From positions 1-64,000 of the forward strand of contig JADKIO010000006.1 of assembly GCA_016721195.1 (NCBI GenBank): a stretch of 64,000 nucleotides of DNA. Reading direction: 5' to 3'. Shown here in pieces: positions 38,538 to 48,233 of the stretch; position 1 is the stretch's first letter, and each line of letters starts with the position of its first letter. The translations under genes and the position numbers were made by a program. Source of the DNA: Candidatus Geothrix skivensis (GTDB taxonomy: Bacteria > Acidobacteriota > Holophagae > Holophagales > Holophagaceae). Below the pieces are notes generated by a model, which saw nothing but the letters and a program-made list of their open reading frames with translations, had not been told where the DNA came from and did not search any database.

Positions 38538-39716
38538 ATGTTCCCCAAGCATCGCCCTGAACCCAGGCCGCAGGGATCTGACGCCGCTTCCGCGCCACCC
38601 TCACAGTCTGGTCGACTCTCCTGGATGGGCATCGCGCTGCTCGCCTCCACCCTCCTGTTGACCGCCTGCACTGCTCCAGGAATGAAGCTGGACGCCAGGC
38701 CAAGCCGTCCTGAGAAGGGGGATGTGGCCGGTCTGGCCGTGACCCTTCAACCCCTGACCCCCGACGTCGTAGTGGCCCAGCGCAGAGCGGAACCAGAGGC
38801 CCTCGACGGCCTCCTCGTCGACAAGCTGCCCCCCTACCGGGTGGGGCCTCAGGATGTCCTGCTGGTCACCGTCTGGGATCACCCTGAGATCACGCTCCCC
38901 CTCGGCCAGTTCCGCACGGACTCCGCTGCCGGCACCGTGGTGGACGATGATGGGACCATCTTCTTCCCCTACATCGGACATGTGGCCGTGGTGGGCCTGA
39001 CCGTGCCGGAGATCCGCCTCAAGATCACGGCCCTGCTCGGCAAGGTGCTGCAGAAGCCGCAAGCCGATGTCAAGGTCCTCGTCTACCGTTCCCAGAAGGT
39101 CTATGTCGGGGGAGAGGTCCGGAACCCCGCCGTGTACAACGTCACGGATGTGCCCCTGACCCTCTCGGAAGCCATCGCGCGGGCCGGTGGATTCGTTCCC
39201 ACGGCCGATGACAGCCACCTGGTCCTGACCCGCGGAAAGCGAACCTGGACCCTCAATTTCCAGGAACTGATGGCCGCAGGGAATCGACTCGGGCAGATCC
39301 TGCTCAAGGATGGCGACTCCCTTCACGTGCCAAGCGGAAGGGAGAACCCCATCTATGTGCTTGGGGAGGTGGTGAGGCCCGGGACCATGCCTCTCGTGCA
39401 TGGCAGCCTCTCCTTGGCCCATGCACTGGCCGAATCGGGGGGCATCCAGGGCGCCAGCGCCGATGCGCGCTCCATCTATGTCATCAGGCAGGCCAAAGTG
39501 GCGAACTCCGTGGACGTCTACCACCTGGATGCCCGCAACCCCACCGCCATGGTCCTGGCGGATCGCTTCATCCTCGGCCCGCGTGACATCGTCTACGTCG
39601 ATGCCGGAACCCTCACCCGGTTCAGCCGAGTCATGAGCGCCCTGGTTCCCACCGTGACGGCCGTATCATCGACCACGATGGCAGGGGCGCAGGCCTGGTA
39701 TTTCAAGAACCGGTAA
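38538..39716 (+). CDS. wza: Outer-membrane polysaccharide export protein, Wza-like
   Basis: 392 residues from ATG 38538, with GGAGG eight bases upstream. The signal ALLASTLLLTACTAPG carries the lipobox LTAC. The Poly_export domain (YRVGPQDVLLVTVWDHPEIT, then DDGTIFFPYIGHVAVVG) is followed by SLBB domains (KVYVGGEVRNPAVYN and IYVLGEVVRPGTMP). It forms the outer-membrane channel through which the polymer leaves. The genes wzb and wzc follow at once. Confidence 0.92.
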   Translation: MFPKHRPEPRPQGSDAASAPPSQSGRLSWMGIALLASTLLLTACTAPGMKLDARPSRPEKGDVAGLAVTLQPLTPDVVVAQRRAEPEALDGLLVDKLPPYRVGPQDVLLVTVWDHPEITLPLGQFRTDSAAGTVVDDDGTIFFPYIGHVAVVGLTVPEIRLKITALLGKVLQKPQADVKVLVYRSQKVYVGGEVRNPAVYNVTDVPLTLSEAIARAGGFVPTADDSHLVLTRGKRTWTLNFQELMAAGNRLGQILLKDGDSLHVPSGRENPIYVLGEVVRPGTMPLVHGSLSLAHALAESGGIQGASADARSIYVIRQAKVANSVDVYHLDARNPTAMVLADRFILGPRDIVYVDAGTLTRFSRVMSALVPTVTAVSSTTMAGAQAWYFKNR

Positions 39717-39785
39717 TCATCTTCCCCGAACCTCCGCGGGCCGCACGATTCCCGCTGCTCCTTTCTCCCGCATCCAAGGCTTCCC

Positions 39786-40241
39786 TTGAAATCCATTCTG
39801 GTCCTTTGCGAAGGCAATCACTGCCGCAGCCCGATCGCCGAGGCCCTGCTTCAAGCGGAGCTGGGTCCGGAGGTCAGGGTGGAGTCCGCCGGCTTCAACG
39901 CACTTGAAGGGCAGCCTGCTGATCTGCAGGTTCAGCAGGTCACGAGGGAGCATCAGATCGACCTCGCCGGGCATCGTGGACGCCAGTGGACCACCGAGAT
40001 GGCCCTCCGCGCGGATCTGATCCTGGTCATGGAGGAATACCAGAAGACCATGTGCGAAGCCCTGGTGCCCAGTGTCCGCGGCCGGGTCTTCCTCCTTGGG
40101 CACTGGCGGGCTGATCCGCCCCGGGATATCCCCGACCCCTACGGCCTGGGGCTGGAATCCACTCGGCTTTCCTTCGAACTCATCAAGCAAGCCGTGGCCA
40201 CCTGGCTGCCACGGTTCCAACGCACGCAAAGGTCGGTATGA
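39786..40241 (+). CDS. wzb: Low-molecular-weight protein tyrosine phosphatase, Wzb-like
   Basis: 151 residues with a TTG start at 39786. The P-loop is LVLCEGNHCRSPIAEALL (C-x5-R-S), and the general-acid loop is DIPDPYGLG. It dephosphorylates the Tyr-rich tail of the Wzc kinase and so controls polymer length. The stop overlaps wzc by four bases. Confidence 0.93.
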   Translation: MKSILVLCEGNHCRSPIAEALLQAELGPEVRVESAGFNALEGQPADLQVQQVTREHQIDLAGHRGRQWTTEMALRADLILVMEEYQKTMCEALVPSVRGRVFLLGHWRADPPRDIPDPYGLGLESTRLSFELIKQAVATWLPRFQRTQRSV

Positions 40242-42457
40242 AACCACCCTTCCTACCGAACCGTCCTACCGGCCAGCCTGAAGGTACGGACGGCCAATCC
40301 AGGCGGAGACAGGCCAACGAAGAGTCAGATGAGCTCGACCTCTTCCCCTGGCTGGGCAATCTTTGGGAAGGGCGCCTCCTCATCCTGGCCGCCCTGGTCG
40401 CCTCCCTCAGCCTAGGTCTGTTCTATGCCTGGTGGACTCCGCCCATCTTCCAGTCAGAGGCCATGCTCCAGCTCCAGGCCAAGAAGGAGAAACCCTCGGA
40501 TGCCTCCTTCACCAAAATGGAGAGCCTCTTCTCCGAGCCGGTCGACACGCGTTCCGAGGTCGAAATCATCAAGAGCAACCTGATCCTGGGCCGCACCATC
40601 GAAGCCCTCGATCTTGACGTCGTTGCGGAGCCCATCCTGGCCCCCATCGTGGGCACTGCCATGGCCCGCAGGGACTTGAAAGCCCCCCGCATGGAAGTGG
40701 ACACCCTGGAGCTCCCCCTCCTGATGCAAGGCCACTTTTTCTCGGTGGTCGCCCTCCCGGGCGGCTCCTTCCAGTGGCTGGCCCCCGACGGTGCCGTCCT
40801 TGGCAAGGGCCAACCCAAGGAACTGGTCACCGCCGAATACCTGGGGGAGCCCCTCAAGCTGCAACTTCGACGCTTCTGGGCGCCCGCCGGGCAGAAGTTC
40901 AGGCTGTTCCGGCGGCCCATGCAGGATGCCATCGAGCGCCTGCGCCTGGACCTCGACGTGTCCGAACGAGCCAAATTGACGAACATCCTCGGGCTCAGCC
41001 TCCGGGGACAGGACTCTGTCAAATGCGCGGCCACCCTGAACAAGATCGTGGATGAGTACGTCCGGCACAAACTGGAGAAGAGATCCGCAGAGATCGCCAA
41101 GGCGCAGGCCATCCTGCTTGGAAAGATGCCCGAGCTGAAAGCCCGTCTTGAAACCGCCGAGAACCGCTTCAGCCAGTTCCGGAGCCGTTCTGGATCGGTG
41201 GATCTTTCCCGTGAAGCGGATGGATTCCTTTCGCGAAGCTCCTCGCTGTCCTCCCAGGTGTCTGGTTTGAAACAGAAGAGGGAAGAGCTGCTGCGAACGT
41301 ATCGAGAGACCGCAGACGTGGTGACAACCCTCGACCAGCAGATCAGCAAACTCCAGCAAGAGATGAACCAGATTGATTCAAAAGTCCGCGTGTTGCCGGG
41401 TCTTCAGCAGGAGGTCGTCAGGCTATCGAGAGATGTGCAGGTTGCGACCGAGCTCTACACCGCCTTGCTCAACAACATTCAGCAGCTGCAGCTGGCGAGC
41501 GCGAGCGACCTCGGCAGCGTGGTGGTGGTGGATCGGGCCTCCGTGAACCTGGAGCCTGTCGCCCCGAAGAAATCCGTGATCCTGCTGTTTTTCCTCTTCC
41601 TGGGCCTCGCCTGCGGGGTCGGCCTGGTGGCGTTGCGCCGGTCCCTCCGCCGGGGCATCGAGGATCATCGCATCATCGAATCGAAGCTCGGCCTGCCTGT
41701 GTTCGTCACCATCCCACACAGCAAGGCCCAGAGGCTGCATCACGAGACCATCCAGAGAAGCACCGACGGGTTGCACCTCCTCGCGATCCAGGACTCAGGC
41801 GACCTGGCCGTGGAAAGCCTACGTAGCCTGCGGACGATGCTGAACTTCTACATGAAGGACGCGCCGAATCCCGTGATCCTCATCTCTGGTCCGTCGCCGA
41901 CCATCGGAAAGTCGTTCATCAGCGCCAATTTTGCCGCGGTCCTGGCGCAGTCGGGCTCCAGGGTACTGCTGGTCGACGCCGATCTGCGGCGAGGCAAACT
42001 GCACAAGTATTTCGGATTGAAGAACCGGCTCAATGGCCTTTCCGATGTGATTTCGGGACAACAGGGCTGGGAGTCCGTCGTCAAGACCACGGAAGTGGAG
42101 CGGCTCGACGTCATCAGCACAGGGTTGTTGCCACCGAATCCGTCTGATCTCCTCATGCTGCCCCGGCTGGCCACCTTCCTCGACGAGGTCTCGAAGAAGT
42201 ACGACTACGTCATCGTGGATGCGCCGCCCGTCCTTCCCGTCACGGACGCAACCATCATCGGAGCGACTGCGGGGACCGTCCTCCTCGTCGCCAAGTTCGC
42301 GCAGCACCCCCTGGATGAACTCCGCACGGCGGTGAAGCGATTCGAAAGCCACGGGATCCAGGTGAAGGGCTGCATCTTCAACGACATCAAACCCGTCGGC
42401 TGGGGAAACAACTACCGGCGCTACAACTACATCTACAACTACGGATTCAACAAGTAG
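40238..42457 (+). CDS. wzc: Tyrosine autokinase / chain-length regulator, Wzc-like
   Basis: 739 residues. N-terminal Wzz domain with the first membrane helix near residue 45-65 (LAALVASLSLGLFYAWW), a long periplasmic part with coiled coil (about 280-400) and a second helix (ILLFFLFLGLACGVGLVAL). The C-terminal BY-kinase has a Walker A variant SGPSPTIGKSF, Walker A' LLVDADLRRGKL and Walker B YVIVDAPPVLP. The tail NYRRYNYIYNYGFNK is the autophosphorylated Tyr cluster. It controls the Wzx/Wzy polymer with Wzb and Wza. Start overlaps wzb (ATGA). Confidence 0.93.
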   Translation: MKPPFLPNRPTGQPEGTDGQSRRRQANEESDELDLFPWLGNLWEGRLLILAALVASLSLGLFYAWWTPPIFQSEAMLQLQAKKEKPSDASFTKMESLFSEPVDTRSEVEIIKSNLILGRTIEALDLDVVAEPILAPIVGTAMARRDLKAPRMEVDTLELPLLMQGHFFSVVALPGGSFQWLAPDGAVLGKGQPKELVTAEYLGEPLKLQLRRFWAPAGQKFRLFRRPMQDAIERLRLDLDVSERAKLTNILGLSLRGQDSVKCAATLNKIVDEYVRHKLEKRSAEIAKAQAILLGKMPELKARLETAENRFSQFRSRSGSVDLSREADGFLSRSSSLSSQVSGLKQKREELLRTYRETADVVTTLDQQISKLQQEMNQIDSKVRVLPGLQQEVVRLSRDVQVATELYTALLNNIQQLQLASASDLGSVVVVDRASVNLEPVAPKKSVILLFFLFLGLACGVGLVALRRSLRRGIEDHRIIESKLGLPVFVTIPHSKAQRLHHETIQRSTDGLHLLAIQDSGDLAVESLRSLRTMLNFYMKDAPNPVILISGPSPTIGKSFISANFAAVLAQSGSRVLLVDADLRRGKLHKYFGLKNRLNGLSDVISGQQGWESVVKTTEVERLDVISTGLLPPNPSDLLMLPRLATFLDEVSKKYDYVIVDAPPVLPVTDATIIGATAGTVLLVAKFAQHPLDELRTAVKRFESHGIQVKGCIFNDIKPVGWGNNYRRYNYIYNYGFNK

Positions 42458-42522
42458 TCCTCGGCTCCGACCGGTTCTCGTCCACTCCGCGCACTACCCC
42501 ATCAGGCCTTGAGGAGAATGAA

Positions 42523-43575
42523 ATGAAAACAGTCGCCCTTGTGGGTTGTGGCCGGATTTCCGGCAGACACATTCAGGTACTGACTCAGACGCCCGGCGTC
42601 AGGCTCGTGGCCGTGTGCGACGTCATCGAGGAGCGGGCGCGGCTGGCGGCAGCCCCCCACGGCCTGCCTTTCTATTCCGATGCCCTGACCATGGTGAAGG
42701 CCGAGAAGCCGGATATCGTCTCGATCCTCACCGAGTCCGGATCCCATGCCCAGGTGGCCATCTCCCTGGCTCCGCACGTCTCGGCCGTGGTCGTGGAGAA
42801 GCCGATGGCCTTGACCCTTGAGGATGCGGATGAGCTCATCGAATCCTGTGACCGCTGCGCCACCCGCCTCTTCGTCGTCAAGCAGAACCGGTACAATCCT
42901 CCCGTCGTCAAGCTCCGCAAGGCGGTGGAGCGGGGCGCCTTCGGCAAGCTCGTGATGGGCACGGTCCGGGTGCGCTGGTGCCGGGACCAGAGCTACTACG
43001 ATCAGGATGCCTGGCGTGGCACCTGGAAGGAGGACGGCGGCGTCTTCACCAATCAGGCGAGCCACCACATTGATCTGCTCCAGTGGATGCTGGGGCCGGT
43101 GGAATCCGTCAAAGCCTACACCGCGACCCGCCTGGTGAAGATCGAGTCGGAGGACACCGGTGTGGCCATCCTGCGGTTCAAGAATGGCGCTCTTGGGGTC
43201 ATCGAGGCCACGACGGCCACCCGCCCGAAGGACCTGGAAGGCAGCCTCTCCATTCTCGGCGAGCGTGGCTCCGTGGTCATCGGCGGCTTCGCGGTGAACA
43301 AGCTCGAGACCTGGAATTTCTCCGACCCCGACATGATGCGGGAGGTTGCCGAGGATCCCTCCCAGGCCGTCCCCAATGTCTACGGCCTCGGCCACCAGGC
43401 CTTCTACCAGGAGGTCCTGGAGTGCATGGAGTCCGGCAGGAACCCGATGCTGGCCGGGCTCGAGGGCAGGAAATCCCTCGAGATCATCAACGCCCTCTAC
43501 GAGTCCGCGGCGACGGGAAAGGAAGTGTTCCTCCGCTTCGTTCCCCATTCAGTCCTTCTGGGGAGGGGGAAATGA
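42523..43575 (+). CDS. Gfo/Idh/MocA-type UDP-sugar oxidoreductase, WlbA-like
   Basis: 350 residues. NAD site KTVALVGCGRISGRHIQVL; the catalytic Lys-Pro block EKPMALTLEDADELI; and the C-terminal half with NQASHHIDLLQWML. This group includes WlbA/WbpB, which oxidises the 3-OH of UDP-GlcNAc uronic acid. The next two genes fit the following steps. A UDP-GlcNAc 6-dehydrogenase that would make the substrate is not in the window. Confidence 0.82.
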   Translation: MKTVALVGCGRISGRHIQVLTQTPGVRLVAVCDVIEERARLAAAPHGLPFYSDALTMVKAEKPDIVSILTESGSHAQVAISLAPHVSAVVVEKPMALTLEDADELIESCDRCATRLFVVKQNRYNPPVVKLRKAVERGAFGKLVMGTVRVRWCRDQSYYDQDAWRGTWKEDGGVFTNQASHHIDLLQWMLGPVESVKAYTATRLVKIESEDTGVAILRFKNGALGVIEATTATRPKDLEGSLSILGERGSVVIGGFAVNKLETWNFSDPDMMREVAEDPSQAVPNVYGLGHQAFYQEVLECMESGRNPMLAGLEGRKSLEIINALYESAATGKEVFLRFVPHSVLLGRGK

Positions 43576-44210
43576 CCGCCAGCAGCATTCAGTTTCCGAA
43601 TGTCCACCTTGGCCCCGGAGCGGTCGTGGATGATTTCGTGATCCTGGGGCGGGCCCCGAAGGGTGCCCAGCCGGGTTCCCTGCGCCTGGACATCGGCCCC
43701 GATGGGGTCATCCGTTCCCACTCGGTGATCTATGCCGGAAGCACGATCGGCGCCCGGTTCCAGTGTGGACACGGCGCCCTCGTGCGGGAGCAGTGCACCA
43801 TTGGCGAGGACTGTTCGATCGGCTCGGGCTCCGTCCTCGAATTCCTGGTGAAGCTCGGAAATCGTGTCCGAATCCACTCCAACTGCTTCGTCCCGGAGCA
43901 CTCCGTCCTCGACGATGACTGCTGGATTGGACCGAATGTGGTGTTCACGAACGCCAAGTTTCCCCAGACACCTCGAACCAAGGAACTGCTTGCGGGCGTG
44001 CACATCTGCAGGGGAGCCAAGGTCGGCGCCAACAGCACCCTCCTGCCCGGAATCACCATCGGGGCAGGCGCCCTCGTGGGCGCCGGGAGCGTCGTCACCA
44101 AGGACGTGCCCGAAGGCTCGGTCGTGGCCGGCAATCCCGCGCGCATCCTCTGCAGGGTCTCTGACCTGCGCCATTCCGATACCAACGAACTTGTCTATCC
44201 GGGAGTCTGA
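43572..44210 (+). CDS. Left-handed beta-helix N-acetyltransferase, WlbB/WbpD-like
   Basis: 212 residues from ATG 43572, overlapping the previous stop (ATGA). Hexapeptide turns run through most of it (for example IRSHSVIYAGSTIGARFQCG and TIGAGALVGAGSVVTKDVPE). This is the fold of WlbB/WbpD, which acetylates the 3-amino group of UDP-GlcNAc(3NH2)A. The context (aminotransferase next) supports that, but other sugars are possible. Confidence 0.82.
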   Translation: MTASSIQFPNVHLGPGAVVDDFVILGRAPKGAQPGSLRLDIGPDGVIRSHSVIYAGSTIGARFQCGHGALVREQCTIGEDCSIGSGSVLEFLVKLGNRVRIHSNCFVPEHSVLDDDCWIGPNVVFTNAKFPQTPRTKELLAGVHICRGAKVGANSTLLPGITIGAGALVGAGSVVTKDVPEGSVVAGNPARILCRVSDLRHSDTNELVYPGV

Positions 44211-44211
44211 C

Positions 44212-45312
44212 GTGGCCCAACCGAACATACCGCTGGTCGACCTGAAGGCCCAGTACCAGGCCATCAAGCCCGAGATCGATGCGGCCATCCAGGACGTCCT
44301 GGACACCACCGCCTTCATCCTGGGACCTCAGGTGGAGGCCTTTGAGAAATCCTTCGCGGCCTTCTGCGGCGCGGACCATTGCGTGGCCATGGCGAACGGC
44401 ACGGATGCCACGGTCCTCGCCCTGGAGGCCCTTGGGGTGGGCCAGGGAGACGAGGTCATCACGGTCTCCCATACGTTCATCGCCACGGCCGAAGGCATCT
44501 CCGAACTCGGTGCCATTCCTGTTTTCGTGGACATCCGACCGGACAGCCTCCTCATGGATGTCTCCCTGATCGAGGCCGCCATCACCCCCCGGACCAAAGC
44601 CATCGTGCCAGTCCACATCTATGGCCAGACCGTGGACATGGACCCGCTCCTGCAGATCGCCCGCAAGCATGGACTGAAGGTCATGGAGGACGCCTGCCAG
44701 GCCCATGGAGCCGAATACAAAGGCCGCCGTGCAGGCTCACTGGGTGATGCCGCCACCTTCAGCTTCTACCCCGGGAAGAACCTCGGAGCCTACGGCGATG
44801 CCGGCGCCGTGACCACCAACCTGCCGGACGTGGCCGACTGGATCCGCCGCAAGCGGAACCATGGCCGGGCCACCAAGTACACCCACGATTTCGTGGGCCG
44901 CAATTCCCGCATGGACGGCATTCAAGGGGCCGTCCTGAACGTCAAGCTGCCCCACCTGGATGGATGGAATGCCGACCGCCGGGCGAAGGCCTCCCGCTAT
45001 GACGCCCTGCTTGCCCCCCTTGGCATCAAGCGGGTGGCCACTCAGGAGGGCTGCCTTCCCGTCCTGCATCTCTACGTGGTCCGGGTGCCCGACCGGGACC
45101 GCATCCTTTCCGACCTCAAGGTGGCGGGCATCGAGGCAGGCATCCACTACCCCGTTCCCCTTCACCTTCAGAAGGCCTACAGCCACCTGAGCCTTAAAAA
45201 AGGATGTCTGCCAGTCACCGAAAAGGCCGCCGACGAGATCCTTTCCCTGCCGCTCTGGCCGGGGATGGACCTGGAGGTCCTGGAATACGTGGTCCGGCAT
45301 CTGAAACCCTGA
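44212..45312 (+). CDS. DegT/DnrJ/EryC1 aminotransferase, WlbC/WbpE-like
   Basis: 366 residues from a GTG at 44212, one base after the preceding stop; no better ATG gives the conserved start AQPNIPLVDLKAQYQAI. The PLP Lys is in FYPGKNLGAYGDAG, and the DACQAHGAEYKGR block precedes it. It would aminate the 3-keto sugar from the WlbA-like enzyme. The trio thus fits UDP-2,3-diacetamido-2,3-dideoxy-glucuronate synthesis; this is inference from gene order. Confidence 0.88.
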   Translation: MAQPNIPLVDLKAQYQAIKPEIDAAIQDVLDTTAFILGPQVEAFEKSFAAFCGADHCVAMANGTDATVLALEALGVGQGDEVITVSHTFIATAEGISELGAIPVFVDIRPDSLLMDVSLIEAAITPRTKAIVPVHIYGQTVDMDPLLQIARKHGLKVMEDACQAHGAEYKGRRAGSLGDAATFSFYPGKNLGAYGDAGAVTTNLPDVADWIRRKRNHGRATKYTHDFVGRNSRMDGIQGAVLNVKLPHLDGWNADRRAKASRYDALLAPLGIKRVATQEGCLPVLHLYVVRVPDRDRILSDLKVAGIEAGIHYPVPLHLQKAYSHLSLKKGCLPVTEKAADEILSLPLWPGMDLEVLEYVVRHLKP

Positions 45313-45439
45313 TCGTTCCCAACCAGATGGATTCCTATCCGACACCGCGGGTCCTTTCTTCTGGAGAGGGTACATTCCCCATCCGGTCGACGGGATTGGC
45401 GATCCTACAGGTCCTGCAGGATGGACATCGGGGCTAAGC

Positions 45440-46777
45440 ATGTGGCTGCAGTCAACGGCGACCAAACTCTGGAACAGGCTTCAAGCGTCCTCGTACTGGC
45501 AGGATGTGGCTTGGCTCGTCTCGGGGACGGTGGTCGCCCAGGCCTTGACATTCTTGATGTTACCCATTTTCACTCGGCTCTATGGGCCCTCCGACTTCGC
45601 CGTCATGAACCTGTTCGTGCAGATCGTCGCGATGGCCACGGTGGTGGCCACCGTGAGATACGAGTCGTTCATCCAGCTCCCGAAGCGCCATTCCGATGGC
45701 TGGCGCCTGATGCAGCTGGTCGGGTTCCTCGGATTGGTCTTCACGATCGTCCTCACACCCATCGCCTGGGTGTTCCGGGAGACCTTCGCCCGCTGGGCAG
45801 GCGAGCCGGCTCTGGCCAGGTGGCTCGTCTTCGTGCCGGTAACCGCGGCGCTCACCTCGATGGCAACCGCCTTCCAGGCCTGGGAACAACGCCGGAACCG
45901 GTTCAGGCGCTCCTCTGAAGCCGAGGTGGCCGGGAAAGTGGGATTTGCCGGCTCGGTGCTCCTGGGATGGTGGCTGGTCCCGGGTTCCGCGGGGCTCGTA
46001 CTGGGCTCAGGGCTTGGCGCCGTGCTGGGCAAGCTGGCCTGGCTGGTGCGGATCGATCGCCTCCGTCTATGCGGACGGGTGGGCGATTTCTGGCGGATGG
46101 CCCGGCAGCTCGGCCGCCTTGCAGGATCCCTCACCGTCTCCCAGGCGCTGCTGTCCATCACGGGCATCATCCCCATGCTGGTCATTGCCCATGCCTACGG
46201 TCCCGAGGTGTTGGGACAGTACGCCTTGGCCAACCAGTCCATCTACCTCCCCACCGCCCTGCTGGGCACGGCCATGGGCAATGTCTACTACCAGCGAGCC
46301 TCGGTGCGGTGGGCGCAGGGCCACGATTTCTCGGATCTGTGGCGCTCCACCTCCAAGCGGCTGTTCCTGGTGGGTGTGCCCATCTACGGCATCGCCGTCA
46401 TCCTGCTGCCGATCGTCTTCCCGATCATCTTCGGCGGCACCTGGATTGTGGCCGGGAGGTTTGCCGGCATCCTGGCCATCAGCTCCTTCTTTGGTTTTGT
46501 GGCCGCACCCATCGACAAGGGGTGTCTGGTGGTGGGGGCCTGGTGGTACATCCCCCTTTGGCATGGCGCCAGAACCCTCTCCAACCTCCTCCTGGCCTGG
46601 GCCGTCCTCGCCAAGGGCTGGCGAGTCGAGACCTACCTGTACGCCTTGACCGCCCTGAGGGCTGTCATGTACGGAATCGATTACTGGGCCGAATCAGTCT
46701 TCGCCTTCCGGCGTCCTCCCCAGGCAGCGGCGTCCGCTGGAATTGTTCCTCCAACCCAGGGCATGGGAGACGCCTAG
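45440..46777 (+). CDS. wzx: Polysaccharide repeat-unit flippase, Wzx-like
   Basis: 445 residues with about 12 hydrophobic segments, beginning DVAWLVSGTVVAQALTFLML, typical of the MATE/MOP-type Wzx proteins. Mid-region TVSQALLSITGIIPMLVIAH and AISSFFGFVAAPIDKGCL are also typical. It turns lipid-linked repeat units across the inner membrane to the Wzy polymerase. Confidence 0.88.
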   Translation: MWLQSTATKLWNRLQASSYWQDVAWLVSGTVVAQALTFLMLPIFTRLYGPSDFAVMNLFVQIVAMATVVATVRYESFIQLPKRHSDGWRLMQLVGFLGLVFTIVLTPIAWVFRETFARWAGEPALARWLVFVPVTAALTSMATAFQAWEQRRNRFRRSSEAEVAGKVGFAGSVLLGWWLVPGSAGLVLGSGLGAVLGKLAWLVRIDRLRLCGRVGDFWRMARQLGRLAGSLTVSQALLSITGIIPMLVIAHAYGPEVLGQYALANQSIYLPTALLGTAMGNVYYQRASVRWAQGHDFSDLWRSTSKRLFLVGVPIYGIAVILLPIVFPIIFGGTWIVAGRFAGILAISSFFGFVAAPIDKGCLVVGAWWYIPLWHGARTLSNLLLAWAVLAKGWRVETYLYALTALRAVMYGIDYWAESVFAFRRPPQAAASAGIVPPTQGMGDA

Positions 46778-46923
46778 TGACTTGTGGTTGGATGGTTCAG
46801 CCCTTCCCCTTCACTCGGACCACCGGGCCCCCTGGATGAACCGATCACGCGACCTCGCCACCTTCCTTCATCCACACCCTCCAACCCCGATGTGCAGAAT
46901 GGATAGCCAGATGGAGCCCACGG

Positions 46924-48027
46924 ATGCCTAGCGACCCAGGAACAGCCGAGCGGGCCCATGCCCGGGACTTCCTGTGCCGAAGCATGGGGGTCGAGAGCCT
47001 ATCCATCGAGGACCCGGTCCTGGATCAGGTTTTTTCAGCCCTATCCGAAGGGAAGGTCCCGGAGGGCAAGCCCCCCACCTGGATAGACACCCTCGTGGAG
47101 GACCTTCGAGGCATCCACCAGAAGCCGCCTCCTTTGAGGCTCTGCCTGTCCCACGACGTCGATTTCACCACCAGCCGCGACCAGGGGCGCAAGTTCATCC
47201 GCCGCATGAGCCGGGCCCTGGCTGGCGAGGGTCCAAAGCGCCGCGCCTGGATGAATGCACTGGGATCCCTGGCCCGCCTCCTGACGGGCCCCATGGCCCG
47301 GGAGCGCTACGGTGATTTCATGGACTGGCTCAGGCTCGAAGAGCGGTTCGGCTATCGCTCCACCTTCTTCTTCCTCCCCTATCCCGATACCCACCCCCAT
47401 GTCCTGGACGGGGACTATCGTTTCTCGGATCGGGTCCGTTTCGACAACAGGGTCATCCGTGTCGCCGACATGATGAAGGAGATTGCCTTGGCGGGCTGGG
47501 AGATCGGCCTGCATGGCACCTACAACTCGGCCACCCAGAAGGGCATGCTCAAACGACAAAAGGAAAGTGTCGAGGACATCATCGGCCGCGAGGTCCGCTC
47601 GGTCCGACAGCACTACCTGAACCATGTGCCAGGACTGACCCATCAACTCCAGGCCGAGGCTGGTTTCCGAGTGGACAGCACCATCGGGCATACCCGTGCC
47701 ATCGGGCTGAAAATGGGCACCTCACACCCCCATCGGCTGTGGGATGCCAAGGCCCAGCGGGCGCTCCCCCTGGTGGAGGTCCCCCTGATCGCCATGGACA
47801 CGCCGCTGCTGATCCTGGGACTGGAGCAGCAGGGTTCGCAGGACGCAATGGACCAGCTGCGGCGGATCGGGGAAGGCATCGCCGCGTCCGGTGGTGTGTT
47901 CTGTCTGAACTGGCACCCTCACAACCTGCCCATGCCGGAACTCCAGGAAATCTACATGGACTTGCTATCCTGGTCCAAAGACATGGGGGCCAGTGCCCAT
48001 CGAATGGATTCCTTTGCCGATCTCTGA
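46924..48027 (+). CDS. Polysaccharide deacetylase-family protein
   Basis: 367 residues, cytoplasmic-looking (no signal). The NodB motif 1 is CLSHDVDFTTSRDQG, and motif 2-like GWEIGLHGTYNS follows about residue 190; VFCLNWHPHNLPMPE is near the end. The family removes acetyl groups from N-acetyl sugars with a metal bound by the Asp/His set. The DVD..H.T pattern is kept. It is likely to trim an amino sugar of the polymer; the exact acceptor is not readable. Confidence 0.8.
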   Translation: MPSDPGTAERAHARDFLCRSMGVESLSIEDPVLDQVFSALSEGKVPEGKPPTWIDTLVEDLRGIHQKPPPLRLCLSHDVDFTTSRDQGRKFIRRMSRALAGEGPKRRAWMNALGSLARLLTGPMARERYGDFMDWLRLEERFGYRSTFFFLPYPDTHPHVLDGDYRFSDRVRFDNRVIRVADMMKEIALAGWEIGLHGTYNSATQKGMLKRQKESVEDIIGREVRSVRQHYLNHVPGLTHQLQAEAGFRVDSTIGHTRAIGLKMGTSHPHRLWDAKAQRALPLVEVPLIAMDTPLLILGLEQQGSQDAMDQLRRIGEGIAASGGVFCLNWHPHNLPMPELQEIYMDLLSWSKDMGASAHRMDSFADL

Positions 48028-48233
48028 GAGAGGCGGTGGATTCATCTGATACCAACCGGGTGGCCAAGTTCCAGCTGTCTCCTTGTCGTCTCCACTTCAA
48101 CCGGACAATCCAGACTCAATGACAGCCAACGCCATGAAACCATGCACACCAGCTCCGTTGAAAAGTGGGCCACGGACGATGTCTCGCGTGATCGAGCAGC
48201 AACCTTCCTGTCCTCCTGGCTGCTAGCCTCCCC